Source: Verrucomicrobia bacterium LW23
GTDB lineage: Bacteria; Verrucomicrobiota; Verrucomicrobiia; Methylacidiphilales; UBA1321
Reading direction: 5' to 3'
Assembly: GCA_003054695.1 (NCBI GenBank)
Contig: QAZA01000015.1
Coordinates: forward strand, 1-53,517
DNA: 53,517 nt
In this document: positions 1 to 6,603 of the stretch, one piece after another
How the letters are laid out: the number at the start of each line of letters is the position of its first letter
Numbering within the stretch: position 1 is the stretch's first letter
Position numbers and translations under genes: made by a program
The notes under the pieces: generated by a model
Seen by the model: the letters and a program-made list of their open reading frames with translations, nothing else
Told to the model about the DNA's origin: nothing
The model's database searches: none

Positions 1-33
1 GTGGGTCTGTTCTGATTTCCCCTATCCCCAATG

Positions 34-60
34 CCTCGGAGCTCTGCTCCGAGGTTCTTT
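34..60 (+). terminator. Rho-independent terminator
   Basis: Perfect 9-bp inverted repeat (34-42 with 46-54, CCTCGGAGC/GCTCCGAGG) around a 3-nt loop, followed by TTCTTT at 55-60. It would end a plus-strand transcript entering from left of the window. Confidence 0.8.
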
Positions 61-217
61 ACTGTAAAAACTCTGACCTCTCGAGCAAATCCACGACGCA
101 GCGAGCAACCCCCCATTTCTTCGCGCGACCGTCACACGGATGCCACGCGGTGTTTTCAACGATTACATCATGCAAGATTTCCTTGCATCCGCACCCCATT
201 TCCCTACGCATAATCCC

Positions 218-517
218 ATGACTCGCAAACAGCTCTTCTACCCCGCGCTCGCCCTCGCCATCATCGTCACACTCATCGCCAGCATTTTCATCTACAAACG
301 CATGCAGATGCAGCATATCACCCAGCAGTACACCCAAAAAGCCCACCTCGAATACGGCAAAAAAATCGCCGCCGACATCGACCGCCTCCGCACCCTCGCC
401 AACGACCCCAACTTCCCCGACCTCAAACCCAAATACCAGGTCACCATCACCGCAAGGCAGGAAGAACTCCGCAAACTCGGCGTCGACAAAGACTTCCCCG
501 AAGCCATGAAAGACTGA
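218..517 (+). CDS. Small membrane-anchored protein
   Basis: A 99-residue protein I do not recognise. It starts with a short basic stretch (MTRKQ) followed by one hydrophobic segment at about residues 8-24, then a charged helical tail rich in Lys, Glu and Arg that could form a coiled coil. This is the layout of a single-pass protein with an N-in anchor. The reading frame is open further upstream, but the added residues are not protein-like and the Met at 218 sits directly before the membrane segment, so I chose it. No clear Shine-Dalgarno is seen. It lies alone on the plus strand, just after the terminator at 34-60. Confidence 0.55.
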   Translation: MTRKQLFYPALALAIIVTLIASIFIYKRMQMQHITQQYTQKAHLEYGKKIAADIDRLRTLANDPNFPDLKPKYQVTITARQEELRKLGVDKDFPEAMKD

Positions 518-543
518 TACGCTCCCCCTGCTTGCCAGGCACC

Positions 544-943
544 ATGAAAAAGCGCTTACCCAAAGCCAGAGCCACGCCCGGGCCTCGACCTCGGCCCAGA
601 GCCGAGCGGCGATTCAAGTTCATTTACGTCCGCCTTACGCCGGAGGAATAAGATCAACTGCGGAAAAAAGCAGCCATACAGGGAGCCACCAGCCTGTCCA
701 AAGTGGTGCACGACGCCTTCGCGCTACTCGCGGCCAGCCCGGAAGATTCCACTTTCTCCGTCACATTCTCCGGCGCGCCTTCTCTCTTCGCTCCTGAATA
801 TAGCCGAGATGCTCAATCGCACTCCCGATCAGGTGGCGGAGCAGTGCGCGCTGGCAACAAAAAGCCGCATACTGTCCGCCCACCCGCCCCTGATTCTAGC
901 AGAGCTGAAGCTGCGCCAGGCATATGCCCGCCGCGCGGTTTGA
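544..943 (+). pseudogene. Decayed ribbon-helix-helix-type DNA-binding gene
   Basis: Translation from the ATG at 544 gives a very basic N-terminus and then a strand reading FIYVRLTPEE. It hits an in-frame TAA at 649-651 and continues in the same frame with DQLRKKAAIQGATSLSKVV. A strand followed by two helices, with 'TPEE..QLRKKA...G.SLSKVV', is the usual look of a CopG/Arc-type ribbon-helix-helix domain. Further on, a second block of protein-like sequence (NIAEMLNRTPDQVAEQ) is in the +1 frame and ends at the TGA at 941-943. One stop and at least one frameshift therefore separate the parts. I infer a dead gene; stop-codon read-through is less likely. Confidence 0.4.
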
Positions 944-1063
944 TTGCATCCATTGTCCCCCTGTCGGGCGGAAATCTCTGCCCTGGGTATGTTGAGGGGT
1001 CGGGTAAGAAGACAGCAGGCGGTTAAGGATACTTAAGGCTGAGGGTATTTCCAGTAGAATGTC

Positions 1064-1167
1064 GATAGAAGCGCCTCCTTGCGACTTGTGCTCGTACAAA
1101 ATAAGGTTGAACCGCATTTCCCCAGGCGGTTCGAACCCAGCTGAGCGCGCTTCTATTCCCCGACACG
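1064..1167. other. Candidate structured RNA element
   Basis: An outer inverted repeat pairs 1064-1074 (GATAGAAGCGC) with 1157-1167 (GCGCTTCTATT), 10 Watson-Crick pairs plus one G-U. Inside are a perfect 7-bp hairpin, 1109-1115 (GAACCGC) with 1136-1142 (GCGGTTC), and a weaker 4-bp hairpin, 1086-1089 with 1096-1099. The result is a three-way-junction shape of about 104 nt. It lacks the arms of a tRNA. Function unknown. Confidence 0.4.
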
Positions 1168-1271
1168 GCACAAATCCTATTGCTTATTCAATCGTAGCGC
1201 TTTAATACTATTTAAGATTGATATTTCTAGTGTTATTATAGATTGCAGGCGGTACAAAGATGAATTCCTTC

Positions 1272-1299
1272 TTGACAACCTTACAGGACCCCCTATTTA
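1272..1299 (+). promoter_or_regulatory. Predicted sigma70-type promoter
   Basis: TTGACA at 1272-1277, 16-nt spacer, TATTTA at 1294-1299. It lies about 60 nt before the GNAT start and is placed to transcribe the four-gene operon at 1360-3842. Confidence 0.5.
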
Positions 1300-1359
1300 T
1301 TTGGCCATAGTAAGCCTCGCCTGTGCTTAAGAAGAATTAATAATAGTTTTGAGGTAGCT

Positions 1360-1878
1360 ATGGAGGTTGCTTTACCACAGCTGAATCCTTACGTTTTGCG
1401 TTTCGCAAAAGCGAAGGACGTCCCATACCTCCAATCGATGTGGACTGCGCTTTATGAAGAAATATCGCAGACAGACTCCGCCTTTGCAGTCGATGTCACA
1501 GAAGCTTGGAGCAATACCCTGGCTGCGGCATGGATGCCAGACGTAAATCACTTTGTTCTTATCGTGCAGAAGTCAAATGACATTGTTGGGTTTTTACGCG
1601 CCGCTATCGGGGACCGGCAGCTTCCCTTTCTTTCGATGCGCATGGGATGTATCTGTGATCTTTATGTGCAACCTCAATACAGAAGAAGGCATATCGCAAC
1701 ACGACTTGTACGAGGAGCAATTTCAGAATTTAAGCGGAGGGACGTGGAGCGAATTGAACTGAGTATCGCTGTCGCGAATCAAGTCGCATGTCATTTCTGG
1801 GATAAATTGGGATTTGCACCTTATATGCAACAACGGTTTATGAAGCTTCAATCAAACGATTCGCCCCGCTCCGCTTAA
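1360..1878 (+). CDS. GNAT-family N-acetyltransferase
   Basis: A 172-residue protein with the layout of a GCN5-related N-acetyltransferase, which moves acetyl from acetyl-CoA to an amine. The acetyl-CoA-binding segment is visible as 'LYVQPQYRRRHIATRLV' (the Q/RxxGxG/A loop, here R-R-R-H-I-A), followed by the C-terminal 'ACHFWDKLGF' segment typical of the fold. The substrate cannot be told. A GAGG lies a few bases before the ATG. It is the first gene of an operon: the nuclease-like gene starts 17 nt after its stop, and two secretion chaperones follow. It may modify the effector, be an effector itself, or be unrelated. Confidence 0.8.
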   Translation: MEVALPQLNPYVLRFAKAKDVPYLQSMWTALYEEISQTDSAFAVDVTEAWSNTLAAAWMPDVNHFVLIVQKSNDIVGFLRAAIGDRQLPFLSMRMGCICDLYVQPQYRRRHIATRLVRGAISEFKRRDVERIELSIAVANQVACHFWDKLGFAPYMQQRFMKLQSNDSPRSA

Positions 1879-1894
1879 CCATTTCTTCAATCCT

Positions 1895-2926
1895 ATGGAA
1901 GGCCCGTCCAGTTCAGTGTCCTCGAATCCCAGTGTCCGCATCATGACGTGGAACACGGCAGGTACGGCTCGTAGTGGGGAAGCCATTGTCGGTTTTATCA
2001 AAGCTAATAATGTTGATTTGGCTTTGATTCAGGAAGCGGCGGCTGGCCTGCAGTCATTGCGTGAAGCGGTGGGCGACGAGTATCACATTACGGAATACAG
2101 GGAGACAATACCGAGGAGTCAGTACGACGCAAGTGCCTCGGGAAACCTGGAGAGCGGAATGAAGAGCTATGCGGTAATTGCCAAATCGGACCGCGTCCGG
2201 GTGCAGGAGGATAGCGAGCAACCTTCCTATAACTCCCGAAATCTGCGGCATCCCATCCGCATGCTTGTAGATGTCTATGATGGAGATGAGGACCCCGTGG
2301 CTACTTTACGGCTTTTTACCGTACACGCAGCCCAGGGAGGGGGAAGGCAGACAGCCGATTACAGCGGGGACAAAGCTGAGGACGGAAACCAATATTTTGC
2401 CAATTCGTTCATAGAAAATGATAAACCGGTCCTTGTTCGTTCCTTGTTATTTGGAGATTTGAACTTGAGCGCTTCCCTGGCCAGGAGAGTGTATAGCACT
2501 CCCCAGCGCTTGCGATTGGAGGATAGCTCAATTGAGGTACTTAATACGGGGCTGAAAACTGCTCGCCATTCCAAACTCGAAAAGTGGAGCCATGTTGTTT
2601 ACGACAAGGCAACATATACAGCTACAGTTCTTGCTTCTGCTAAAGTCAAAGGTAAAGAGTTATTGGAAAAGGTTAATAGTGACCACTCTCCTCTTATTAC
2701 TGACGTTCAGGTTCTCACGTCATCTACCCGCGGGCTTAAACGGGGCAATAGCGATTTGAGTGGAGAGACGTTTCAGTTTGTTCATGACGAAGATGGTAAC
2801 ATTGAGGTGGAAAAGCATGGAGAACGACAGGTGCCTCGTACGGTTTCCAGCGCGGATGACTCAGAAAGTGACAGGGAAAAGGAAGAGCAGGTTATCCACC
2901 GTGACAAAAGAACACGGAACCTCTGA
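1895..2926 (+). CDS. CdtB-like endonuclease/exonuclease/phosphatase protein, putative type III effector
   Basis: A 343-residue protein of the endonuclease/exonuclease/phosphatase (DNase I-like) superfamily. All expected motifs are present in order: MTWN (Asn20), LIQEA (Glu47), FTVHA (His144), FGDLN (Asp188, Asn190) and SDHSPL (Asp263, His264). The 'TWN...QEA...FTVHA...GD.N...SDH' series is closest to the CdtB genotoxin subunit, although a phosphoinositide phosphatase activity is equally possible for this fold. The first 14 residues are Ser/Pro-rich with no hydrophobic signal peptide, as in type III effectors. About 70 residues after the catalytic domain are charged and end in a basic KRTR patch that might be a nuclear signal. 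Two CesT-type chaperones follow directly. Secretion is inferred from context. Confidence 0.75.
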   Translation: MEGPSSSVSSNPSVRIMTWNTAGTARSGEAIVGFIKANNVDLALIQEAAAGLQSLREAVGDEYHITEYRETIPRSQYDASASGNLESGMKSYAVIAKSDRVRVQEDSEQPSYNSRNLRHPIRMLVDVYDGDEDPVATLRLFTVHAAQGGGRQTADYSGDKAEDGNQYFANSFIENDKPVLVRSLLFGDLNLSASLARRVYSTPQRLRLEDSSIEVLNTGLKTARHSKLEKWSHVVYDKATYTATVLASAKVKGKELLEKVNSDHSPLITDVQVLTSSTRGLKRGNSDLSGETFQFVHDEDGNIEVEKHGERQVPRTVSSADDSESDREKEEQVIHRDKRTRNL

Positions 2927-2952
2927 ATCAACTATTTATTCACACAACTATC

Positions 2953-3414
2953 ATGAGTTCTCCCACTGGTATTGATCATATAAATGAAGTCGTGCGCGAG
3001 CTGGGCAGGGCTTTGGGCAAAGAAGATTTTCAGCTTGATGAAGAATTCCAGCTTACTATTTCCATACGTCGCAATACAGTCGTAACGTTGCAGTATAATC
3101 CTAAATCGGACGAGCTTGTCGTCTACTCCGCTGTAGGCTCGGTGGCCGGCATTCGCGATCCCGTCAAGTTGCGAAGCCTTTTGGCTGCGAACTTTATGTG
3201 GCGCGAGACCTCGGGCACAACACTGGGGCTGGAGCTGGAAACGAGCATCGTTACGCTGGCTATCGCCGTACCAGCGAAAGATTTGGACTTCACTTCCCTG
3301 GATGCGCTTTTGGATGGTTTCGCGACCACGGCGGAGGGGTGGACAAAGCGGCTCGCCGCGATGACCGAAGAAGAGCACGATTCGGGCGGCCCTATAGCCG
3401 GTATTCGCATATGA
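2953..3414 (+). CDS. CesT/Tir-family type III secretion chaperone
   Basis: A small acidic protein of 153 residues. The signature of class I type III secretion chaperones is clear: an N-terminal helix, an antiparallel sheet, then 'LLAANFMWRETSGTTLGLELE' with 'VTLAIAVPAKDLD', and a final helix carrying a conserved Trp (EGWTKRL). Such chaperones dimerise in the cytosol, bind the N-terminal part of one effector and keep it ready for secretion. It starts 26 nt after the CdtB-like gene and its stop overlaps the next start (ATGA at 3411-3414), so it is co-translated with a second chaperone. No secretion apparatus is in the window. Confidence 0.8.
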   Translation: MSSPTGIDHINEVVRELGRALGKEDFQLDEEFQLTISIRRNTVVTLQYNPKSDELVVYSAVGSVAGIRDPVKLRSLLAANFMWRETSGTTLGLELETSIVTLAIAVPAKDLDFTSLDALLDGFATTAEGWTKRLAAMTEEEHDSGGPIAGIRI

Positions 3415-3842
3415 ATGACCTCCAGCTCTTTCGCGCGCTAGTTGCGGAAGCTGGGCAGCTTCTGAATCTGACCGGCCTTGCCGCGGACGAAACCGGGCGG
3501 TGCAGTTTTACGCTGGACGGCCGCGTCATTCTCAACACCTACTGGCAGCCAAAGGTCGAGCTCCCCGTCCTCTTTGCGCGCGTGGCCATTCTGCCAGAAC
3601 ATACGAATCCGGATATTTACCGCAGCTTGTTGGACGCCAATGTGTTATGGCGAGGCACCAGGGGTGCGACGCTAAGTCTCGTATCAACTCCTGAAGGGGA
3701 CCAGATTGTGCTGGCAATACACGGGCCATTTCAACGGCTTGATCCAACGCCCTTCGCGGACGATATCCGACGATTCTACGAAGTGGCGACAACCTGCGCC
3801 TCATGGATCGACCAGCTTGAACAACAGACACCGCTTCAGTAG
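3411..3842 (+). CDS. Second CesT/Tir-family type III secretion chaperone
   Basis: A 143-residue relative of the preceding protein with the same 'LLDANVLWRGTRGATLSLV' core followed by 'IVLAIHGPFQRLD' and a C-terminal helix with a Trp (SWIDQLEQ). The two share the pattern but not close identity, so this is an old duplication or two independent chaperones. They may form a heterodimer, as some paired chaperones do, or serve two cargoes (for example the CdtB-like protein and the GNAT). Its start overlaps the stop of the first chaperone. It is the last gene of the operon. Confidence 0.78.
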   Translation: MNDLQLFRALVAEAGQLLNLTGLAADETGRCSFTLDGRVILNTYWQPKVELPVLFARVAILPEHTNPDIYRSLLDANVLWRGTRGATLSLVSTPEGDQIVLAIHGPFQRLDPTPFADDIRRFYEVATTCASWIDQLEQQTPLQ

Positions 3843-4261
3843 CAATTTTCTTTTGCGGTATCGAGTGATGAAATTCCTGTTGCCGTAAGCGCTCGATATT
3901 CGTAGGAAGATTCAAGATCATCGTCTTGGGCGGCATTATGTCCCCAATTACGACAGGCAAGCTTTTGTCCAGTGCCTTCTCGAATGCGGTGTCCCAATGG
4001 ACGGGAGACTTCACGACCGTGGCGAAATCGATCTGTCTATAAAGAAACGTCTGATACTTTTGGAGTGATATGGGCTTCCTGGGAGGTGTGCCCGAAACAC
4101 CGAAACATCCGCTGCAAAACCCAGCGGGTGCGACCGACTACCGGTGGCAACGGTTATGTTCTTTATATCAGGAGCGAAAAAAGGCCTGTGGGAGGGAGCG
4201 CTACGGTATCTCTTCCACAAGTCTGAGGCTCGCCAACGTAAGCAATTCTGATTCCTTACGG
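3843..4261. other. Junction between effector operon and prophage late genes
   Basis: No supported gene. The effector operon (plus strand) and the last phage late gene (minus strand) converge here, so a terminator and possibly one prophage attachment site are expected. I see only a weak 6-bp inverted repeat (CGTAAG/CTTACG, about 4238-4261) just past the late-gene stop and no direct repeat shared with the region after 35714. Confidence 0.4.
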
Positions 4262-4567
4262 CTACGGGTACGGCTGCTTTCCATCCGCAGCCATCGGAGG
4301 CAGCCGAAGCCGCATTTCCGCAGTATTGGCTTCGATGGCGCGGGCCAGCATCTCCACCGAGCCCGCCATTTTCTGAGCCGCTTGCGCCTGTTCGACAAAC
4401 GCAGCGAGCAGCTTCTGGTTTTGGGCCTGCAAGTCGGTGTACACGAGGTACAGACCTACCAGTGTGACCGCGAGAAAAGCTGCGGTCGGACCATGGCGAT
4501 CGAAAATGCGGGTGATGATTTCGGGAAGCATGGCGGTCGTGGCGGGAGTAGAAGGAGTTTCGTTCAT
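4262..4567 (-). CDS. Small one-pass membrane protein, possible holin
   Basis: A 101-residue protein with a single hydrophobic segment at about residues 28-45 (TAAFLAVTLVGLYLVYTDL), followed by a helical, Gln/Ala-rich stretch that looks like a coiled coil. It is the last late gene of the phage. Size, membrane segment and position suit a holin or spanin-like lysis protein, but there is no family signature, and the endolysin is not adjacent (it lies at 15916-16368). A tail-tip protein or an unrelated membrane protein are alternatives. A GTTGACAC motif is 13 nt before the ATG. Confidence 0.55.
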   Translation of the reverse strand: MNETPSTPATTAMLPEIITRIFDRHGPTAAFLAVTLVGLYLVYTDLQAQNQKLLAAFVEQAQAAQKMAGSVEMLARAIEANTAEMRLRLPPMAADGKQPYP

Positions 4568-4580
4568 GCTTTTGCAAACC

Positions 4581-4588
4581 GTGTCAAC
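4581..4588 (-). promoter_or_regulatory. Start-associated motif GTTGACAC
   Basis: 13 nt before the ATG at 4567 (holin-like gene). Exact consensus copy. Confidence 0.6.
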
Positions 4589-4814
4589 CGCTGCAGCACG
4601 GATACACCCGGCGTTTGTATTCTACTTTCTCCTTAGCAAAAGCCTTGGCATCCTCGGTAGGCACATTTGCGATGCTATATCCTTTGGGACATTCAAACGC
4701 CACATGATCTATCATGCCCAGCTTTTTGAGTGTAGCCCTGAACGGCTTCTTCTGCAGGCATAGCGTACAGTATTTGAGGGAATCGCAATGCAAGCTCCTG
4801 GTCCATGCATTCAT
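4584..4814 (-). CDS. Small cysteine-containing phage protein
   Basis: A 76-residue protein I do not recognise. It has six Cys (residues around 10, 17, 20, 42 and the final CC pair) and many Lys/Arg. The spacing does not match a standard zinc finger, though C17 and C20 with the later cysteines could bind a metal. It lies between two tail-end late genes with short spacers of 13-17 nt, so it is probably cotranscribed with them. The start-associated motif of the next gene overlaps its 3' end. Being short and without known relatives, it could still be a chance reading frame. Confidence 0.45.
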   Translation of the reverse strand: MNAWTRSLHCDSLKYCTLCLQKKPFRATLKKLGMIDHVAFECPKGYSIANVPTEDAKAFAKEKVEYKRRVYPCCSG

Positions 4815-4827
4815 AGGTTATTTTGCT

Positions 4828-5289
4828 TTAAAGAACAAGGATCCCACCACCAGAAGTGAATGTTTCCGGAAGCGAGCAAGACGCGAAACTATCCAATACA
4901 ACCCCGCTGATGCCTCCCCCTTCGGGCACGTAGACTACACCGCCAAAAGCGATCGGCTTGTCCGCAGGACCGCCTCCGTACTCACCCTCGTACGTCATAT
5001 CCAAAATGGAAAAGTCTCCGCTATCCACAGAGCCGGCTACGTAGCTGATGGTGAGCTCGTACCGAATATCGCCAACGTTCAGTCCATATCCGCAGCTTCC
5101 GTTTCCTTCTGCATCGATATCTCCACCGATAAGAGGCAACGTAAACGTGCCGTTGAAATCTCCGGACTCACCGGGGCATGGGACGAGGTCGTAGACGGAA
5201 ATCAGAATTTCCGGAACGCACGCGCTGCCGCATTTGCAGGGCCAGTCTTCCGGCACCATGTCGGAGGGTTGTCGCAGATAATTGGGCAT
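4828..5289 (-). CDS. Phage protein of unknown function, tail-tip region
   Basis: A 153-residue protein with paired cysteines in the N-terminal third (CKCGSAC and a later Cys) and a long Gly/Ser/Asp-rich, beta-strand-like body. This composition is common in tail-tip or fibre-associated proteins. No named family can be assigned. It is preceded by a 113-residue gene at a 9-nt distance and followed by a 76-residue gene, all in the late transcript after the tape measure. A structural role in the tail tip or host recognition is inferred from place alone. Confidence 0.55.
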   Translation of the reverse strand: MPNYLRQPSDMVPEDWPCKCGSACVPEILISVYDLVPCPGESGDFNGTFTLPLIGGDIDAEGNGSCGYGLNVGDIRYELTISYVAGSVDSGDFSILDMTYEGEYGGGPADKPIAFGGVVYVPEGGGISGVVLDSFASCSLPETFTSGGGILVL

Positions 5290-5298
5290 AGAATTTCC

Positions 5299-5640
5299 TC
5301 AATCCTCAATTCGAGCCAGAACAGTGCGGGTTACTGGGTCGGATCCTGCTCCGGGGCAATACGTGATGCTGATATGCTCGTAGCCCGTGGGTGGTCCCTC
5401 CTCATCCTCTGGCTCTTCGCTGGAAGCACTGGAGCTATCTGAAGCTTCTTCTTCCGTGGTTTCCGCACCCGGGTCCAGGTTCAGCGCAATATTATCAGCA
5501 TACTCGAACTTGCCTTTGCCGTTGATGACATTCATGTGGAGTAGCTTATTGAGTGCATCGACAAGTTCATTAATAGCGTCGGCATGCATGGGCGTGCGGA
5601 CTGTATCTCCAGCAACAAAGCGAGCAATCTTTTGCTTCAT
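5299..5640 (-). CDS. Phage protein of unknown function, tail region
   Basis: A 113-residue protein. The N-terminal half (VRTPMHADAINELVDALNKLLHM) is helical and resembles the short leader helices of tail-fibre trimers. It is followed by a very acidic Ser/Glu-rich tract (about residues 60-90, with EETTEEEASDSSSASSEE) that is probably disordered. The ATG at 5640 overlaps the stop of the 308-residue gene (ATGA), so the two are translationally coupled. I cannot name a family. Confidence 0.6.
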   Translation of the reverse strand: MKQKIARFVAGDTVRTPMHADAINELVDALNKLLHMNVINGKGKFEYADNIALNLDPGAETTEEEASDSSSASSEEPEDEEGPPTGYEHISITYCPGAGSDPVTRTVLARIED

Positions 5641-6563
5641 ATGTTTCTCACGTAGTTGCCGGGTTTGATCTGGACGCGGATTCGTTCATAAATAATGCCC
5701 ATCCAACGATTGAGCGTATCGACTTCCGCGTTGATATAGTTGCCTTCACGGACCATGTTATAAAATCCGGCCACGTCGAATCTTCCGTTCCGCATGAACT
5801 CCAGAGACGGATCGAAAGCATCCTCAAGCGGGATATCCGCTGGCGTTATAATGCCCGCCGAGACTCCCAACATGAAATAATCGTAGACCGTGCGGGCGGC
5901 GTAGACGCTTGAGATCCGCGTCCGACTGGCAGTGGTGCGTTTGATGCTCAGTTGCGGCTGCCCCTCGTAGACTGGGCCTGAGAAGAATGCGTCCACGGTG
6001 AGCACACCTTCCGAAACGGCGATGACCGTGCAGCCCTTGCCCTCGTCAGGCGGGTAAAACAGCGCATTGCTGACGGTCGGCAGCCCGTTGCCGATATTCC
6101 AGCTCGAGGCGAACATCGCAAACCGCTTGGTACCAATGACGACCTGGTCACCGGGCAGAAAATCAAGCGATGGCGTAAAGCTGGTGCTCGTTCCCGTCGG
6201 ATTGGATTGCCAGGTGACATTCTGCCAGCTGGTTTTCTCCGGTCGCCGCGAGCTGCCGCCGATCGCCTCTGGAACTTGCCACACTCGGGAGCCGTATTCC
6301 ACCCGCTGAGCCGGAATGCACGCCCAGGTGCGGGTGAAGCGGCCGATGCCGGCGCCCTGGTCCGCCAGCGGGGTATCGTTGATGAAATAGTGGGTGGCGA
6401 GAGTCGGATGCGGCGTTCCCAGCGCAGGACGGGTGTAAGCATCATACCGTTGCAGGTACTCCTGGCGAACGATAGTGGTCGACGGGGCATCCTCGAACGG
6501 ATACTCCGTCATCGGCTGCCGCTGGGGCCGGGGCTGGGTGAAATCGCCATCGTAACGGGGCAT
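5637..6563 (-). CDS. Phage structural protein, tail region
   Basis: A 308-residue protein rich in Thr, Arg, Tyr and Pro, with the even mix of strands and loops typical of virion proteins. No domain name comes to mind. It directly follows the tape-measure gene, where distal tail proteins are found in lambda-like phages, and its stop overlaps the start of the 113-residue gene. A distal-tail or baseplate-hub role is inference. Its start at 6563 is supported by a start-associated motif 15 nt upstream. Confidence 0.65.
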   Translation of the reverse strand: MPRYDGDFTQPRPQRQPMTEYPFEDAPSTTIVRQEYLQRYDAYTRPALGTPHPTLATHYFINDTPLADQGAGIGRFTRTWACIPAQRVEYGSRVWQVPEAIGGSSRRPEKTSWQNVTWQSNPTGTSTSFTPSLDFLPGDQVVIGTKRFAMFASSWNIGNGLPTVSNALFYPPDEGKGCTVIAVSEGVLTVDAFFSGPVYEGQPQLSIKRTTASRTRISSVYAARTVYDYFMLGVSAGIITPADIPLEDAFDPSLEFMRNGRFDVAGFYNMVREGNYINAEVDTLNRWMGIIYERIRVQIKPGNYVRNI

Positions 6564-6578
6564 AACACCTGGGGCAGC

Positions 6579-6586
6579 GTGTCAAC
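6579..6586 (-). promoter_or_regulatory. Start-associated motif GTTGACAC
   Basis: 15 nt before the ATG at 6563, in the 40-nt gap after the tape-measure stop. Confidence 0.6.
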
Positions 6587-6603
6587 GCGGCTCTCCGCGC
6601 CCG

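Larger units (their letters stand above)
944..1359. other. Non-coding stretch before the effector operon
   Basis: No convincing gene on either strand. It holds the folded element at 1064-1167, then an AT-rich tract (about 1190-1250), and the promoter at 1272-1299. Confidence 0.6.

Noticed and set aside
1130-1150. GGTTCGAACC, like a tRNA T-arm, suggesting a tRNA gene
   Set aside because: The flanking bases do not form a T-stem and no anticodon or D-arm can be built; the bases are better used by the 7-bp hairpin at 1109-1142.
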